Source: Oscillospiraceae bacterium
GTDB taxonomy: Bacteria; Bacillota; Clostridia; UBA1381; UBA9506
DNA length: 64,000 nt
Direction: 5' to 3'
Assembly (NCBI GenBank): GCA_015068905.1
Contig: SVJQ01000007.1
Span: forward strand, 1 to 64,000
Shown in pieces: positions 17,813-25,815 of this stretch. Each line of letters opens with the position of its first letter. The first letter of the stretch is position 1. The notes below the pieces were generated by a model. It saw only the letters and a program-made list of their open reading frames with translations, was not told where the DNA came from and did no database searches. The position numbers and the translations under genes are program-made.

Positions 17813-17844
17813 AAAAGCGTCTGTCGATTTTGACAGACGTTTTT
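17813..17844 (+). terminator. Terminator of the HicAB-chaperone operon
   Basis: Arms CGTCTGTC (17818-17825) and GACAGACG (17832-17839), extended by A/T pairing, followed by TTTTT. Confidence 0.8.
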
Positions 17845-17942
17845 GACAAAATACGACAAATGAAGCTTGCTTCTATTAGTGAAAAGGATATCATCCTCAT
17901 CTGAGAACGATATCCTTGTTCTTTACCTTTGAATTTATCCAC

Positions 17943-18311
17943 TTATCTCTGCATATGCTTTTTGCAATATTCCGTTATCCCGGTGAGCTGAAGTTTGGTC
18001 TTTTCATAAGCTCCATCACGTGCTTTAATATCTTCTAGCAGCTCTTCGACACTTTCAATCTCATTTATATAATAGGAAGAAGCTAAGATGTTGCACTCTA
18101 CATCTGTGAATGTTTTGCCGCATTCGTAGCCGTGGATTATACCGTTAATATAAGCCTCTCGTGGGTGCTTCTTGATGAGCTTTTCAATGGAATCTACCCT
18201 GAGTTCTTTAAGTAGTGACAGAACGTTTGAGAATTCTTCTGCTTCAGCGTCTGCCAGTTCATATAGCTTTCTAAGTTCTCTTGCTTTTTTAATTTTTTCA
18301 AAATTAAACAT
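17943..18311 (-). CDS. Hypothetical helical protein
   Basis: The start at 18311 (MFNFEKIKK) is preferred over an upstream ATG because AAAGGAG lies 9 bases before it; this gives 122 residues. The protein is almost wholly helical and charged, with a possible coiled coil at 8-40 and a central segment EAYINGIIHGYECGKTFTDVE. There is no membrane segment or known domain. It follows the broken serine recombinase by 77 bases on the same strand. A truncated copy of its 3' end lies at 16254-16315. Function unknown; location suggests an accessory gene of the mobile element. Confidence 0.6.
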   Translation of the reverse strand: MFNFEKIKKARELRKLYELADAEAEEFSNVLSLLKELRVDSIEKLIKKHPREAYINGIIHGYECGKTFTDVECNILASSYYINEIESVEELLEDIKARDGAYEKTKLQLTGITEYCKKHMQR

Positions 18312-18388
18312 AGGTTGTTTTCTCCTTTCTATTGAATATGGGTAGGGAAGGGTGGCCTTAACATCTTGGCTATTTACCGACCGGCACG

Positions 18389-19936
18389 TCACTCTTTTCG
18401 ATATTCATATATCTCTTGTCTTCGCACATTATACGTTGTATTAAGTTCAGGGAAAATATCAAGACCTGTTTTTAGGGTGACGTTAACAGTATACTTGCCA
18501 ACCTCTATTTTATCTATGAAGTTACTAATAAATGTTTTGTATTCCGGAAGCGATGGGGAATCCTTTACGGCAGCATACTCGGCAAGGATAAAGCCTGTAT
18601 CAATGGAGATATCTTTGCATTCGTGTTGGCTATTCATGAGCTTTTCTTCGAGGCTTGCCTTCCTTGCTTCCAGGTCATTAAGCTTTGCGACGAGAACATC
18701 AGATATCAGGCCTGAGGCTATGGCATCAGCTACATTCTTTAAGGCTTTCTTAGTCTCTTCCAGCTCTTGGTGTATTTGCTCTTTAATATCTTCCTCGTTT
18801 GATACTTTAGATTGGCCTTCTATCAGCTTAGCTAGTTTTTTTAGTGCAGAAGGATTAAGTATGTATCGCTCAAGCATACTCACAACGTAATTTTCAAGGT
18901 AAACCTTGTTAATCTCTTTGTTGTTACAGCTATACTTGTTACTGGGGCATCGATAGGTTATATGCACTAGTTTACTTCTGCCGGACTTCCGCTTACTCCC
19001 GGTCATGGCACGACCGCACTCTTTGCATATGACCTTACCGGAAAGCAGTTAGTTTTCTTTTGCATTCATTCTGCCACCTTTCTGCTTGTGGGTTATCAGG
19101 ATATCCTGAACTTTTTCATAAGTCTCCCTGTCAACAATTTGAGGACACCCGCCATCAATGGCTATGATGTCCTCATTATTTTTGTATAAATGGGTGTTTC
19201 GCCTGCCGTTAATATCCTTAGCTGAGCTACGGTTATAGACATATATCCCTTTGTATTTAGGATTAGTCAGTATACTGTAAAGACTGTTCTTCATAAATTC
19301 CTTGCCCCGTTTTGTTCGTCTATCCTGACTATGTAGTGCTTCAAGTATGGCTGAATAGCCATAGCCTCTACTGTACATATCAAAGATTAACTGAACAGTT
19401 TCGGCTTCATAAGGGTTTATGATTAGCTGTTTAGTTTGCTCGTCAACATCATAGCCGAGAGGAGGCTTGCCACCTGTGTGCTTGCACTGTAATGCTGTCT
19501 CTTTCATGCCCTTCATAACTTCACGTGCAAGGTTCTGACTATAATATTCACTCATGCCTTCCAATACAGATTCCATCATAATGCTTTCAGGACTGCTATC
19601 CAGATTCTCGAGGACACTGCAAACAATCACACCATTCTTTTTAAGTTCTCTTTTGTATACGGCAGAGTCATACCTATTTCTTGCAAATCTATCAAGCTTA
19701 TGGACTAAGACCATATTAAAGAGATGACTGCTGCTGTCGGCGATCATCTCTTGGAAGGCTGGACGTTTGTCTGTTGTGGCGCTTTTTGCCTCGTCTGTGT
19801 AGATTTTTGTGATGATGTAGTTGTGAGCCTTGCAGTAGTTCTTCATGGCCCTGAGCTGAGCGTCGATGCTCTCTGTGCGCTGGTTGTCTGAGCTGAACCT
19901 GGCGTAGAGGGCAACCTTGTGGTTTGTGCGGATCAT
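18389..19936 (-). pseudogene. Large serine recombinase interrupted by one stop codon
   Basis: Two adjacent frames are in the same register and together make one recombinase of about 514 codons. The first 295 residues have the resolvase domain with catalytic Ser15 (YARFSSDNQ), HKLDRFARNR and GGKPPLGYDV. A TAA at 19049-19051 then interrupts, and the same frame resumes with LLSGKVICKECGRAMTG (zinc ribbon) and a coiled coil. Relatives normally have Tyr at this point (KENY-LLSG), so a TAT or TAC codon became TAA. Without the C-terminal DNA-binding part the product is probably inactive. It differs clearly from the intact recombinase at 10614. Confidence 0.88.
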
Positions 19937-19978
19937 AGGCTTTTCTCAGCCTCCTTATACATTTTGTGTGTTCCTGCC

Positions 19979-20545
19979 TTAACCGGCAAGAACACTTTCT
20001 TTATCATCGGAGCTTTCGTTATTTATGTCAGTGATAGGTACTAAATTCCATTTATTTCTTAAAGTAGGGGTGAGTGGATGCACACCGGTTCTGAATCCAT
20101 CGGTTATCCATTTTAATTTTTCCTTCATGCCAAATAGCATAGCAACAACATGTTCTGCCCTTTCTGCAATCCTTTGATTGGTGTCTGTGGATTTACCCCA
20201 GGCGAGAACAACAGTCTCGCTTTCTTCGGCAGCTTTCTTTATGTAGTTATCGTTTTCCTCGTGGTTAAGCTCTTCGTCGGCATTCCAGCGGAAATTCAGC
20301 TTTGATGTCAATAGGGAATATAGGTTCACGATAGAAACACCACCGTATTCCTCAAGTCTTGCCACGTTATTGACAACAAGTGCCGTTGTGGTATCAGTAA
20401 TGATATTATCTGCATGGCAGGGGTTAAGCATAATCACAGTCATCAGGGGCTTATCCTTGTTCCACACTCGTTTCCACAAGAATCTATGTGTTCTGTCCTC
20501 GTTAAATATTGATTCGCATTTAATAGTATCTTTTTCTGTTAGCAT
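19979..20545 (-). CDS. DUF1643-family protein
   Basis: The 188-residue protein fits DUF1643: RFLWKRVWNKDKP near the start, then TVIMLNPCHADNIITDTTT, a hydrophobic segment GGVSIVNLYSLL, and ETVVLAWGKS in the middle. The family is frequent on plasmids, prophages and integrative elements; its biochemical role is not established. The ribosome binding site AAGGAGGAA precedes ATG at 20545. It overlaps the previous gene by 7 nt, placing it in the leftward operon that begins at 22063. The last 15 residues are acidic and probably disordered. Confidence 0.8.
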   Translation of the reverse strand: MLTEKDTIKCESIFNEDRTHRFLWKRVWNKDKPLMTVIMLNPCHADNIITDTTTALVVNNVARLEEYGGVSIVNLYSLLTSKLNFRWNADEELNHEENDNYIKKAAEESETVVLAWGKSTDTNQRIAERAEHVVAMLFGMKEKLKWITDGFRTGVHPLTPTLRNKWNLVPITDINNESSDDKESVLAG

Positions 20546-21054
20546 TTTTCTTCCTCCTTAAAAGTAACTTCTGTAAAATCATCTGCAGTGAGAACGATTT
20601 CTCCGTGTTTATATTCTGTTTTTACTTTCCTCATCGCTTCCTGCGGTGTAACTGCATTAACTCTAACTTTCTTAGACAATGTTTCTTGGATTATAATGGT
20701 GTATGTTTGTCTTTCAGCATCGTCATAGATTTCTGCGGGGAAGTCATCTCCTGACATTATCAATACGACTGCAAACTCTGTACTTACAAGGTATACAGCA
20801 GCATAGGTGTTATCCTCAAACTCCTCAATGTATTCTACTAAGTACTCGCTGTAATCAAATTTTTCCTTGATTTCATCATCGGTTGTACCTTTGGTTGCAA
20901 ACAGTATGTATCCACCCATGTCATGGTCAATATCCCGGTCGCCTCCATACATTTCCGTAAGTATCTTTGCAAATTTAGTGATGGCTTCTCGTTCTCCTTC
21001 TTTAAGGCCGGGAATGTTATCGATTTCCTTGGTATTTCCAATTTTATATATCAT
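20539..21054 (-). CDS. Protein with C-terminal DpnD/PcfM-like domain
   Basis: The start at 21054 (MIYKIGN) is chosen because AGGAGG lies 8 bases upstream; a nearer ATG at 21060 is too close to it. The product has 171 residues. The C-terminal 50 residues (YTIIIQETLSKKV, VNAVTPQEAMRKV, GEIVLTADDFTEVTF) match the DpnD/PcfM-like domain, known from restriction loci and from conjugative plasmid pCF10. The N-terminal 110 residues are acidic, including the stretch GGDRDIDHDMGGY. It is co-transcribed with the DUF3846 and DUF1643 genes, a common accessory set on clostridial integrative elements. Molecular function unknown. Confidence 0.7.
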   Translation of the reverse strand: MIYKIGNTKEIDNIPGLKEGEREAITKFAKILTEMYGGDRDIDHDMGGYILFATKGTTDDEIKEKFDYSEYLVEYIEEFEDNTYAAVYLVSTEFAVVLIMSGDDFPAEIYDDAERQTYTIIIQETLSKKVRVNAVTPQEAMRKVKTEYKHGEIVLTADDFTEVTFKEEEKC

Positions 21055-21067
21055 CTTCATAACCTCC

Positions 21068-21454
21068 TTACAGTATTTCGAAGAACACATCTACACAGTT
21101 GCCGATTTCTTCAGAATTTATGTGTTCTATGTTTTTAAAGTATTCTGAGTAGAACCTCATAGCATCCTTATTAAGCGAGGTCAGGTTTCCTTCTTTATCC
21201 TGACCGATTACATAGAAGACCCCGCAAAGAATATCTTTACCAAGCCTTCTGTTGGGTTCAAGACCGATAAGCTTGCCTTCTTCGTTGCAGAGAATGCAGG
21301 TATCTTCATTTAGATTTATTATCTCAATGAGACCTTGATAGTCAGCACCGATAGAGATAGCTTTCTGCAAAGCATCTAAGTTATTTTCAAGCTCGCATGC
21401 CTCGGGTAGTTTTTTGGGCTCTACCATTAAAACCCTGATTGTTTTTTCTTTCAT
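21068..21454 (-). CDS. DUF3846-family protein
   Basis: The 128-residue protein starts with KTIRVLMVEPKKLPEACEL and continues with NNLDALQKAI, CILCNEEGKLIGLEPNRRL and GVFYVIGQDKEG, the signature order of DUF3846. The family is typical of mobile elements and phages of Firmicutes and lies next to DpnD/PcfM-like genes, as here (13-base gap). Its role is unknown. The ribosome binding site is GGAGGTTTTCAA. A terminator-like hairpin lies upstream at 21479-21508 and may dampen read-through from the two preceding genes. Confidence 0.75.
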   Translation of the reverse strand: MKEKTIRVLMVEPKKLPEACELENNLDALQKAISIGADYQGLIEIINLNEDTCILCNEEGKLIGLEPNRRLGKDILCGVFYVIGQDKEGNLTSLNKDAMRFYSEYFKNIEHINSEEIGNCVDVFFEIL

Positions 21455-21478
21455 TTGAAAACCTCCAAAAATAAAAAT

Positions 21479-21508
21479 ATCGATAGTAGCGCTATGGCTA
21501 CTATCGAT
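21479..21508 (-). terminator. Intra-operon hairpin with T-rich tail
   Basis: Perfect 12-bp arms ATCGATAGTAGC (21479-21490) and GCTACTATCGAT (21497-21508), followed on the minus strand by ATATTTTTATTTTT. It separates the two small upstream genes from the DUF3846 gene. Confidence 0.7.
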
Positions 21509-21542
21509 TCAGGATAATAATATATATTTATTTTTTGAGTAT

Positions 21543-21740
21543 TTACGTTAAAGAAAATTTTTCACGTTCAGGGTCAGCCAATATACGTTCTAAGGCATTT
21601 CTTTCCACATAGATTCTGCCTCCGATTAGCTTAATGTTAAGATATTTCTTGACGAAGCAACGTATCTTCTTTTTACTTATAGGAAGATATTCCTTTTGAA
21701 TTTCATCAATATTTAAGTATTTTCTGTTAAATGTTTCTAT
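21543..21740 (-). CDS. Small excisionase-like DNA-binding protein with unusual start
   Basis: The open frame encodes about 65 residues: YLNIDEIQKEYLPISKKKI, then FVKKYLNIKLIGGRIYVER and NALERILADPERE. This is the pattern of small helix-turn-helix excisionase-like proteins of integrative elements (a helix-turn-helix, then a strand with GGRIYVER). There is no ATG, GTG or TTG in a fitting position; AAAGGAGG is followed 10 bases later by ATA. Either ATA initiates, or a one-base deletion separated the gene from the ATG at 21745. It overlaps the preceding gene by 4 nt. Confidence 0.5.
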   Translation of the reverse strand: METFNRKYLNIDEIQKEYLPISKKKIRCFVKKYLNIKLIGGRIYVERNALERILADPEREKFSLT

Positions 21741-22063
21741 GCCATTCTACCTCCTTTATGCTTACTCTTTTTTGTTTGTTCCTTGCTTTCCTCACAATCA
21801 TACACCTTACCGTCAAACAGTCTGAATGTTATTACCGTTTTTCCCATTGCTTTAAGATTTTCTATCTTGGATAATGCTCTTCCTAATGATACTGATTCAC
21901 TTTGGGTAAGAACATCGGTAGAAAAATATTTCTTAAAGACCTTAGGGTTTTTATTGGGAACCGTTTTATTCACTACGTCAAGGATAGTTTGCTCAAACTG
22001 TCTTAAATCTACATCGGCGTAGTCGGAGTTAGCAAGTTTACATTTACGCCTTTTTTGTGACAT
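21737..22063 (-). CDS. Hypothetical protein, first gene of the leftward accessory operon
   Basis: This 108-residue protein is basic at both ends (MSQKRRKCK; SKHKGGRMA), with a central helical part (LRQFEQTILDVV, VSLGRALSKIENLKAMG) and a C-terminal strand pair (VITFRLFDGKVYDC). It has no membrane segment or known motif. The start at 22063 is supported by AGGAGTGA upstream. It is the promoter-proximal gene of the operon running to 18.4 kb. Charge and size suggest a nucleic-acid-binding protein, but this is inference only. Confidence 0.55.
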   Translation of the reverse strand: MSQKRRKCKLANSDYADVDLRQFEQTILDVVNKTVPNKNPKVFKKYFSTDVLTQSESVSLGRALSKIENLKAMGKTVITFRLFDGKVYDCEESKEQTKKSKHKGGRMA

Positions 22064-22094
22064 GTATTATCACTCCTATTTATTTGTTTATTTT

Positions 22095-22123
22095 AGGGTA
22101 GCAAAATTATATCTACGTACCCT
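22095..22123 (-). promoter_or_regulatory. Inverted repeat overlapping a TATAAT element
   Basis: AGGGTA (22095-22100) and TACCCT (22118-22123) flank a minus-strand TATAAT (22111-22106). The geometry is that of a repressor operator covering the promoter of the leftward operon. No clear -35 element was found. Confidence 0.45.
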
Positions 22124-22166
22124 ACTAATTATTTGTTAGTATTTTTTAGCCCGCTTGGGAACTTTT

Positions 22167-22260
22167 GCGCAAAAAAGACGCAGTAATTACGCAGCAAATA
22201 CGCAAAGAAAACGCGTGTTTTCCCTGTAGTTATGCGGGTTTTACGCAAAACACGCAAAAT
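22167..22260. repeat. Phased 11-bp repeat array (ACGCA core)
   Basis: Five units occur end to end with exact 11-bp spacing, starting at 22167, 22178, 22189, 22200 and 22211; the first reads GCGCA, the next three ACGCA and the last ACGCG. Two further ACGCAAAAC/T units follow at 22243 and 22252. Repeats at one helical turn place binding sites on the same face of DNA. Such arrays serve as iterons of replication origins, transfer origins or integrase/excisionase arm sites. No direct evidence distinguishes these. Confidence 0.6.
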
Positions 22261-22315
22261 TTTTAGGATGTATATTTATCTATATGGATTATTATGTTGA
22301 AATATATAAAGTAAA

Positions 22316-22352
22316 GGAAACAAGCGTCCCTCTGCGGACGCTTGTTTCCTTT
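22316..22352 (+). terminator. Strong bidirectional hairpin at the end of the mobile-element region
   Basis: Perfect 14-bp arms (22316-22329 and 22336-22349, GGAAACAAGCGTCC and its complement) with a TTT tail. It separates the mobile-element genes from the sugar locus. Confidence 0.7.
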
Positions 22353-22648
22353 CGCTTATTTTATTGTTTATTTGTGGCTGGTAAGTTTTTTAGAAAAATA
22401 TTTTTAACGCGGGAGAATGGACCTGCTATATTCTGCTAGCTTTGTTTCATTGTGATAGATTGATCATATGTCGTAGCTTTTTGTAAGGTAAAAGAAAAGG
22501 GGGTGAGAATCCAGCCCTTATAATGATGCGGGAGAATCATCCTCTTGTGCCCCGTAAAATTTTAGAAAAACAGTATGCTGATTTTTTTGTCATAGAATTA
22601 CGGACGTGAAAAAAAGGGTACTATTTATACTTTTATCTCTTAAAAAGG
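22353..22648. other. Intergenic region upstream of the ROK gene
   Basis: No gene is seen. Two similar segments, GCGGGAGAATGGACC near 22408 and GCGGGAGAATCATCC near 22527, look like intergenic repeat fragments. The promoter of the ROK gene follows at 22649. Confidence 0.4.
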
Positions 22649-22677
22649 TTGACATATAAATCATAATGTGGTACAAT
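22649..22677 (+). promoter_or_regulatory. Promoter of the ROK regulator gene
   Basis: TTGACA (22649-22654) and TACAAT (22672-22677) have a 17-bp spacer, close to consensus. About 12 bases downstream lies AGTTAACTAATTA, a half-site shared with the putative operator at 23951-23975, so the gene is probably autoregulated. Confidence 0.8.
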
Positions 22678-22757
22678 TTAGTAAAAACAGTTAACTAATT
22701 ATGGTAAGTTTGTAAAAATGAGCAAAATATAAAGAATGACAGAAAGGTAGGGACATT

Positions 22758-23888
22758 GTGGAACGAGCGACAAATGCTGTGGTAATGAGAAAAAGAAATC
22801 AGAATTATCTTCTGCGGCTCATACGCAGTGGTGAATGTTCTCGTGCCAGTTTAGCAGAGCAGACAGGTCTTACAAAAGCTTCCGTCAGTAAGCTGGTCAG
22901 CCGACTGATTGAAAAAGACCTGATTTATGAAACCGAGTCAGACTATGTTGGCGTTGGCAGAAAGCCGATTCTATTGAAAATTAAAGGTGATGTTAAAAAG
23001 GTTTTAGCAATCAGTATAGACAGACAGCGTTGCAGCGTTGGCATCATCAATTTATCAGGAGCAGTTTTAATTGAAGAAACCTTTAGTCTTAAAGGCATTC
23101 AATCAATGGACGAACTTATGGACCGAGCTATTTCGCTTTTAAAGCAACAAATGAAGGCGATTTCTTTGTCAGATTACTCTCAACTGCTTGGGATTGGTGT
23201 AATTGTATCGGGACCGGTTGATAGTCAAAATAACCGAATGATCGCTACAGATTGGTCTTTTTCTAAGTGTGAGTATGATTTTAACATCTATCTGCAGGAG
23301 TTTAACCTGCCGGTTTATGTCGAAAATGACTCTAATGCATATGCAATTTATGACCAATGCTTTGGCTCTTGCAGAAATATTGATAACTTTATCAGCGTCT
23401 TATGGGTGCATGGTATTGGAGCCGGTGTTGTTGTTGACGGAAAACTTTACCACGGGTTGAATGGTTATTGTAATGAACTTGGCCATATTTCCATTGATTA
23501 TAATGGCAAGCAATGTCTGTGTGGCAATCGTGGCTGCCTTGTTGCTTATGCAGGGCGCGAAAGTATATTGGCGGGAACACCGTATCAGGGCTGGGCAGAA
23601 GTAATAGATGCCGGTGATGAAGAACTGATTGATAAAGAAGCGGAGTATCTTGCAACAGCTTTGGCTTCGGCGCTGAACCTATTGGGTCTTGAAAAAGTAG
23701 TTCTGCATGGAGAAATTTGTTATAAGGGCGAAATCATTGCCAATAAATTATCAGAAAAAATTGCAGAGCGCATTTTGACAAAAGAAAAAATTGATGTTTT
23801 AGTAGGCGAAGAAAGAAGTGATATTCTAGTAGCCGGCTCTTTGTGTGTATCTGATTTCTTTTATAGAGAAATTGATATAGAAAGATAA
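22758..23888 (+). CDS. ROK-family transcriptional repressor (NagC/XylR type)
   Basis: The 376-residue protein has an N-terminal winged helix (about 15-70, SRASLAEQTGLTKASVSKLV) followed by a ROK sugar-kinase-like domain. The domain has the phosphate loop (GVIVSGPVDS), VENDSNAYA, GIGAGVVVDG and the zinc site His243, Cys253, Cys255, Cys260 in ELGHISI and CLCGNRGC. ROK repressors release DNA on binding a sugar or sugar phosphate. The start is GTG at 22758 after GAAAGGTAGGG. It precedes the GH20 gene, and a shared TAACTAATT motif occurs upstream of both, so it most likely controls this locus, possibly sensing a hexosamine derivative. Confidence 0.88.
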   Translation: MERATNAVVMRKRNQNYLLRLIRSGECSRASLAEQTGLTKASVSKLVSRLIEKDLIYETESDYVGVGRKPILLKIKGDVKKVLAISIDRQRCSVGIINLSGAVLIEETFSLKGIQSMDELMDRAISLLKQQMKAISLSDYSQLLGIGVIVSGPVDSQNNRMIATDWSFSKCEYDFNIYLQEFNLPVYVENDSNAYAIYDQCFGSCRNIDNFISVLWVHGIGAGVVVDGKLYHGLNGYCNELGHISIDYNGKQCLCGNRGCLVAYAGRESILAGTPYQGWAEVIDAGDEELIDKEAEYLATALASALNLLGLEKVVLHGEICYKGEIIANKLSEKIAERILTKEKIDVLVGEERSDILVAGSLCVSDFFYREIDIER

Positions 23889-23950
23889 ACAATATTTGTT
23901 GTAGCATAAAAAATTTAAAAAATAGGGTTCGTCACACGCTTATTTTTTAT

Positions 23951-23975
23951 GCAATTAGTCAACTTAATTAACTAA
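23951..23975. promoter_or_regulatory. Putative ROK operator upstream of the GH20 gene
   Basis: Inverted repeat AATTAGT-N11-ACTAATT; the right half-site ACTAATT lies in TTAACTAATTA, which also occurs near 22690 in front of the ROK gene. ROK/XylR repressors typically bind AT-rich palindromes of this kind. Confidence 0.5.
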
Positions 23976-24022
23976 TTAGGGTTTAATCTCAAGTATATAG
24001 TCAGGTGTAAGGAGAAATTTGT

Positions 24023-25798
24023 ATGTGTATTGTACCGCAACCGCAGAGAGTGGAATATTTTGATGAGGAAATCATTTTTGAAAATGAATACCGTTTTGGG
24101 TTGCCAACTGCTGAATATCAGCCGGTTATCAAGTATTTGACAAACTTTGTTAAGGAATCTTCTGAATCCTCCAATGTAATTAGTTTTGAGATAAATGAAG
24201 ATTTTGCAGAAGAGGAATATTTACTGAAAGTTGATAAAAATATCGTAATCACCTCCAGTGGTGCTGTTGGAGCGTTTCGTGCGACGTCAACATTAAAACA
24301 GCTTGTTTTTTTGAAAAAGGTACAAAAGCAAACCATTCACGATTTTCCGGATATTCCTAACAGAGGTTTTATGCTTGATATCAGCAGGGGCAAAGTGCCG
24401 ACCTTGCAAACGTTGTTTGAATATGTGGAACTGCTGAGCGATTTAAAGTATAATCAATTTCAACTTTATATTGACAATATTGTTATAGAATACAAACACT
24501 ATCCTGAGTACTGTGAAGATGTTTTGACAATTGAAGAATTGCGCCAGCTGGATACCTATTGTAAGGAACGTTTTATTGATCTTGTTCCGAACCAGAATGG
24601 CTTGGGACACATGGAAAATTGGTTAAAGCTTCCTGAATTTAAGCATCTGGGCATTGTACCGGAAAACGGGCCGGTTAACACACTGAATCCTTTTAAAGAG
24701 GAAAGTTTTGAGTTTGTAAAAAATCTTTATGACGATATATTGCTTGGTTTTACCTCACCATATATCCATATCAATATGGATGAACCTTTTGGGTTGGGCA
24801 AGGGTGAAACAGCAGAGCTATGCGAGCAAATTGGGCTGGAAAATGCATATGTGCAATATTTAAATCGAGTGATTGAGTATATTCAGTCGAAGCATCATAA
24901 GGTGCCGATGTTCTGGGATGACATTGCCCTCAGAAGTGAAGAGGCGCTCTCAAAAATTTCACCTGACAGCATCGCTATCGAGTGGGGATATGAAGCGGAG
25001 TGGCCCTTTTATGAGCACTGTGCCATTTTAAAAAAGGCAAACAGACGGTTTTATACCTGTCCATCCACCGGAACCTTTGCCAGCATTACCGGGCGGTTTG
25101 ATGTTATGCTTGATAATGTAGAGGCAGCGGCAAGAAGCTGTATTACTTTTGGCGGTGAAGGATTTTTGATTACTGAGTGGGGAGATGGCGGACACCAACA
25201 GTTTTTCACAATGTCAGTTGTTCCTCTTGCTTTTGCAGCCTCCTGTGCGTGGCACTATAATGCCAATAATGATTGCAAGGTCAGAAAACAGTTAGCATTC
25301 AGCAAGCATACAAAGATTGTTCAATATTGTGAAGATTATGCTGATAATTTTGTGTTTGGAGCAAAAGGCCTGGGAAAAATATTGCACAGAGCATCGAACT
25401 ATTATCTTGTAGAAAATAAAAACATTTGGTGTGGAACGAATTTAAACGGAAATGTCGGTCGATTGTCACGGGGTGAAGAACCATTTATGGATGTTGATAC
25501 AGCCGAAATGGTTTTTGCATACATGGAAGCGGTTCGCAAACAACTTGCAAGGCTTGACAGCAGCAACAGATATGTGCAGGAAGCAATTTGCAATGTGGAT
25601 ATGGTGGTTGTTTTTTCAAAATGCGTTGTAGATGCACACAGAGCCTATGAGACGAATGAACGAAAAGCACTGCTGCAGGATTTATCAGATATAAAAGAAA
25701 GATTCTTAAAGCTTTGGAGAGACAAGAACAAAGACAGAGGTTTAGAGTTATCAATAAAGACATTTGATAATTTAATTCTGCGGTACAGTCATAAATAG
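24023..25798 (+). CDS. Cytoplasmic GH20-family beta-N-acetylhexosaminidase
   Basis: The 591-residue protein has no signal peptide, so it acts inside the cell. Residues about 1-105 form the small alpha/beta domain that precedes the barrel in GH20 enzymes (GAFRATSTLKQLV). The barrel starts at RGFMLDISRGKVPTL and carries the catalytic Asp253-Glu254 pair in HINMDEPFGLG, followed by MFWDDIAL and TEWGDGG. GH20 enzymes remove terminal N-acetylhexosamine by substrate-assisted catalysis. The last 150 residues are helical. The ribosome binding site is AAGGAGAAATTTGT. It lies behind a putative ROK operator and ahead of decayed enzyme genes. Confidence 0.8.
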   Translation: MCIVPQPQRVEYFDEEIIFENEYRFGLPTAEYQPVIKYLTNFVKESSESSNVISFEINEDFAEEEYLLKVDKNIVITSSGAVGAFRATSTLKQLVFLKKVQKQTIHDFPDIPNRGFMLDISRGKVPTLQTLFEYVELLSDLKYNQFQLYIDNIVIEYKHYPEYCEDVLTIEELRQLDTYCKERFIDLVPNQNGLGHMENWLKLPEFKHLGIVPENGPVNTLNPFKEESFEFVKNLYDDILLGFTSPYIHINMDEPFGLGKGETAELCEQIGLENAYVQYLNRVIEYIQSKHHKVPMFWDDIALRSEEALSKISPDSIAIEWGYEAEWPFYEHCAILKKANRRFYTCPSTGTFASITGRFDVMLDNVEAAARSCITFGGEGFLITEWGDGGHQQFFTMSVVPLAFAASCAWHYNANNDCKVRKQLAFSKHTKIVQYCEDYADNFVFGAKGLGKILHRASNYYLVENKNIWCGTNLNGNVGRLSRGEEPFMDVDTAEMVFAYMEAVRKQLARLDSSNRYVQEAICNVDMVVVFSKCVVDAHRAYETNERKALLQDLSDIKERFLKLWRDKNKDRGLELSIKTFDNLILRYSHK

Positions 25799-25815
25799 AT
25801 GAGTGGGAGAAATTT

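Noticed and set aside
18389-19006. Independent 205-residue gene
   Set aside because: It is in the same frame as the upstream recombinase fragment, and starts inside the zinc ribbon domain, so it is the back half of one broken gene.
22167-22260. CRISPR array
   Set aside because: The repeat units are only 9-11 bp and contiguous, with no spacers and no cas genes nearby.
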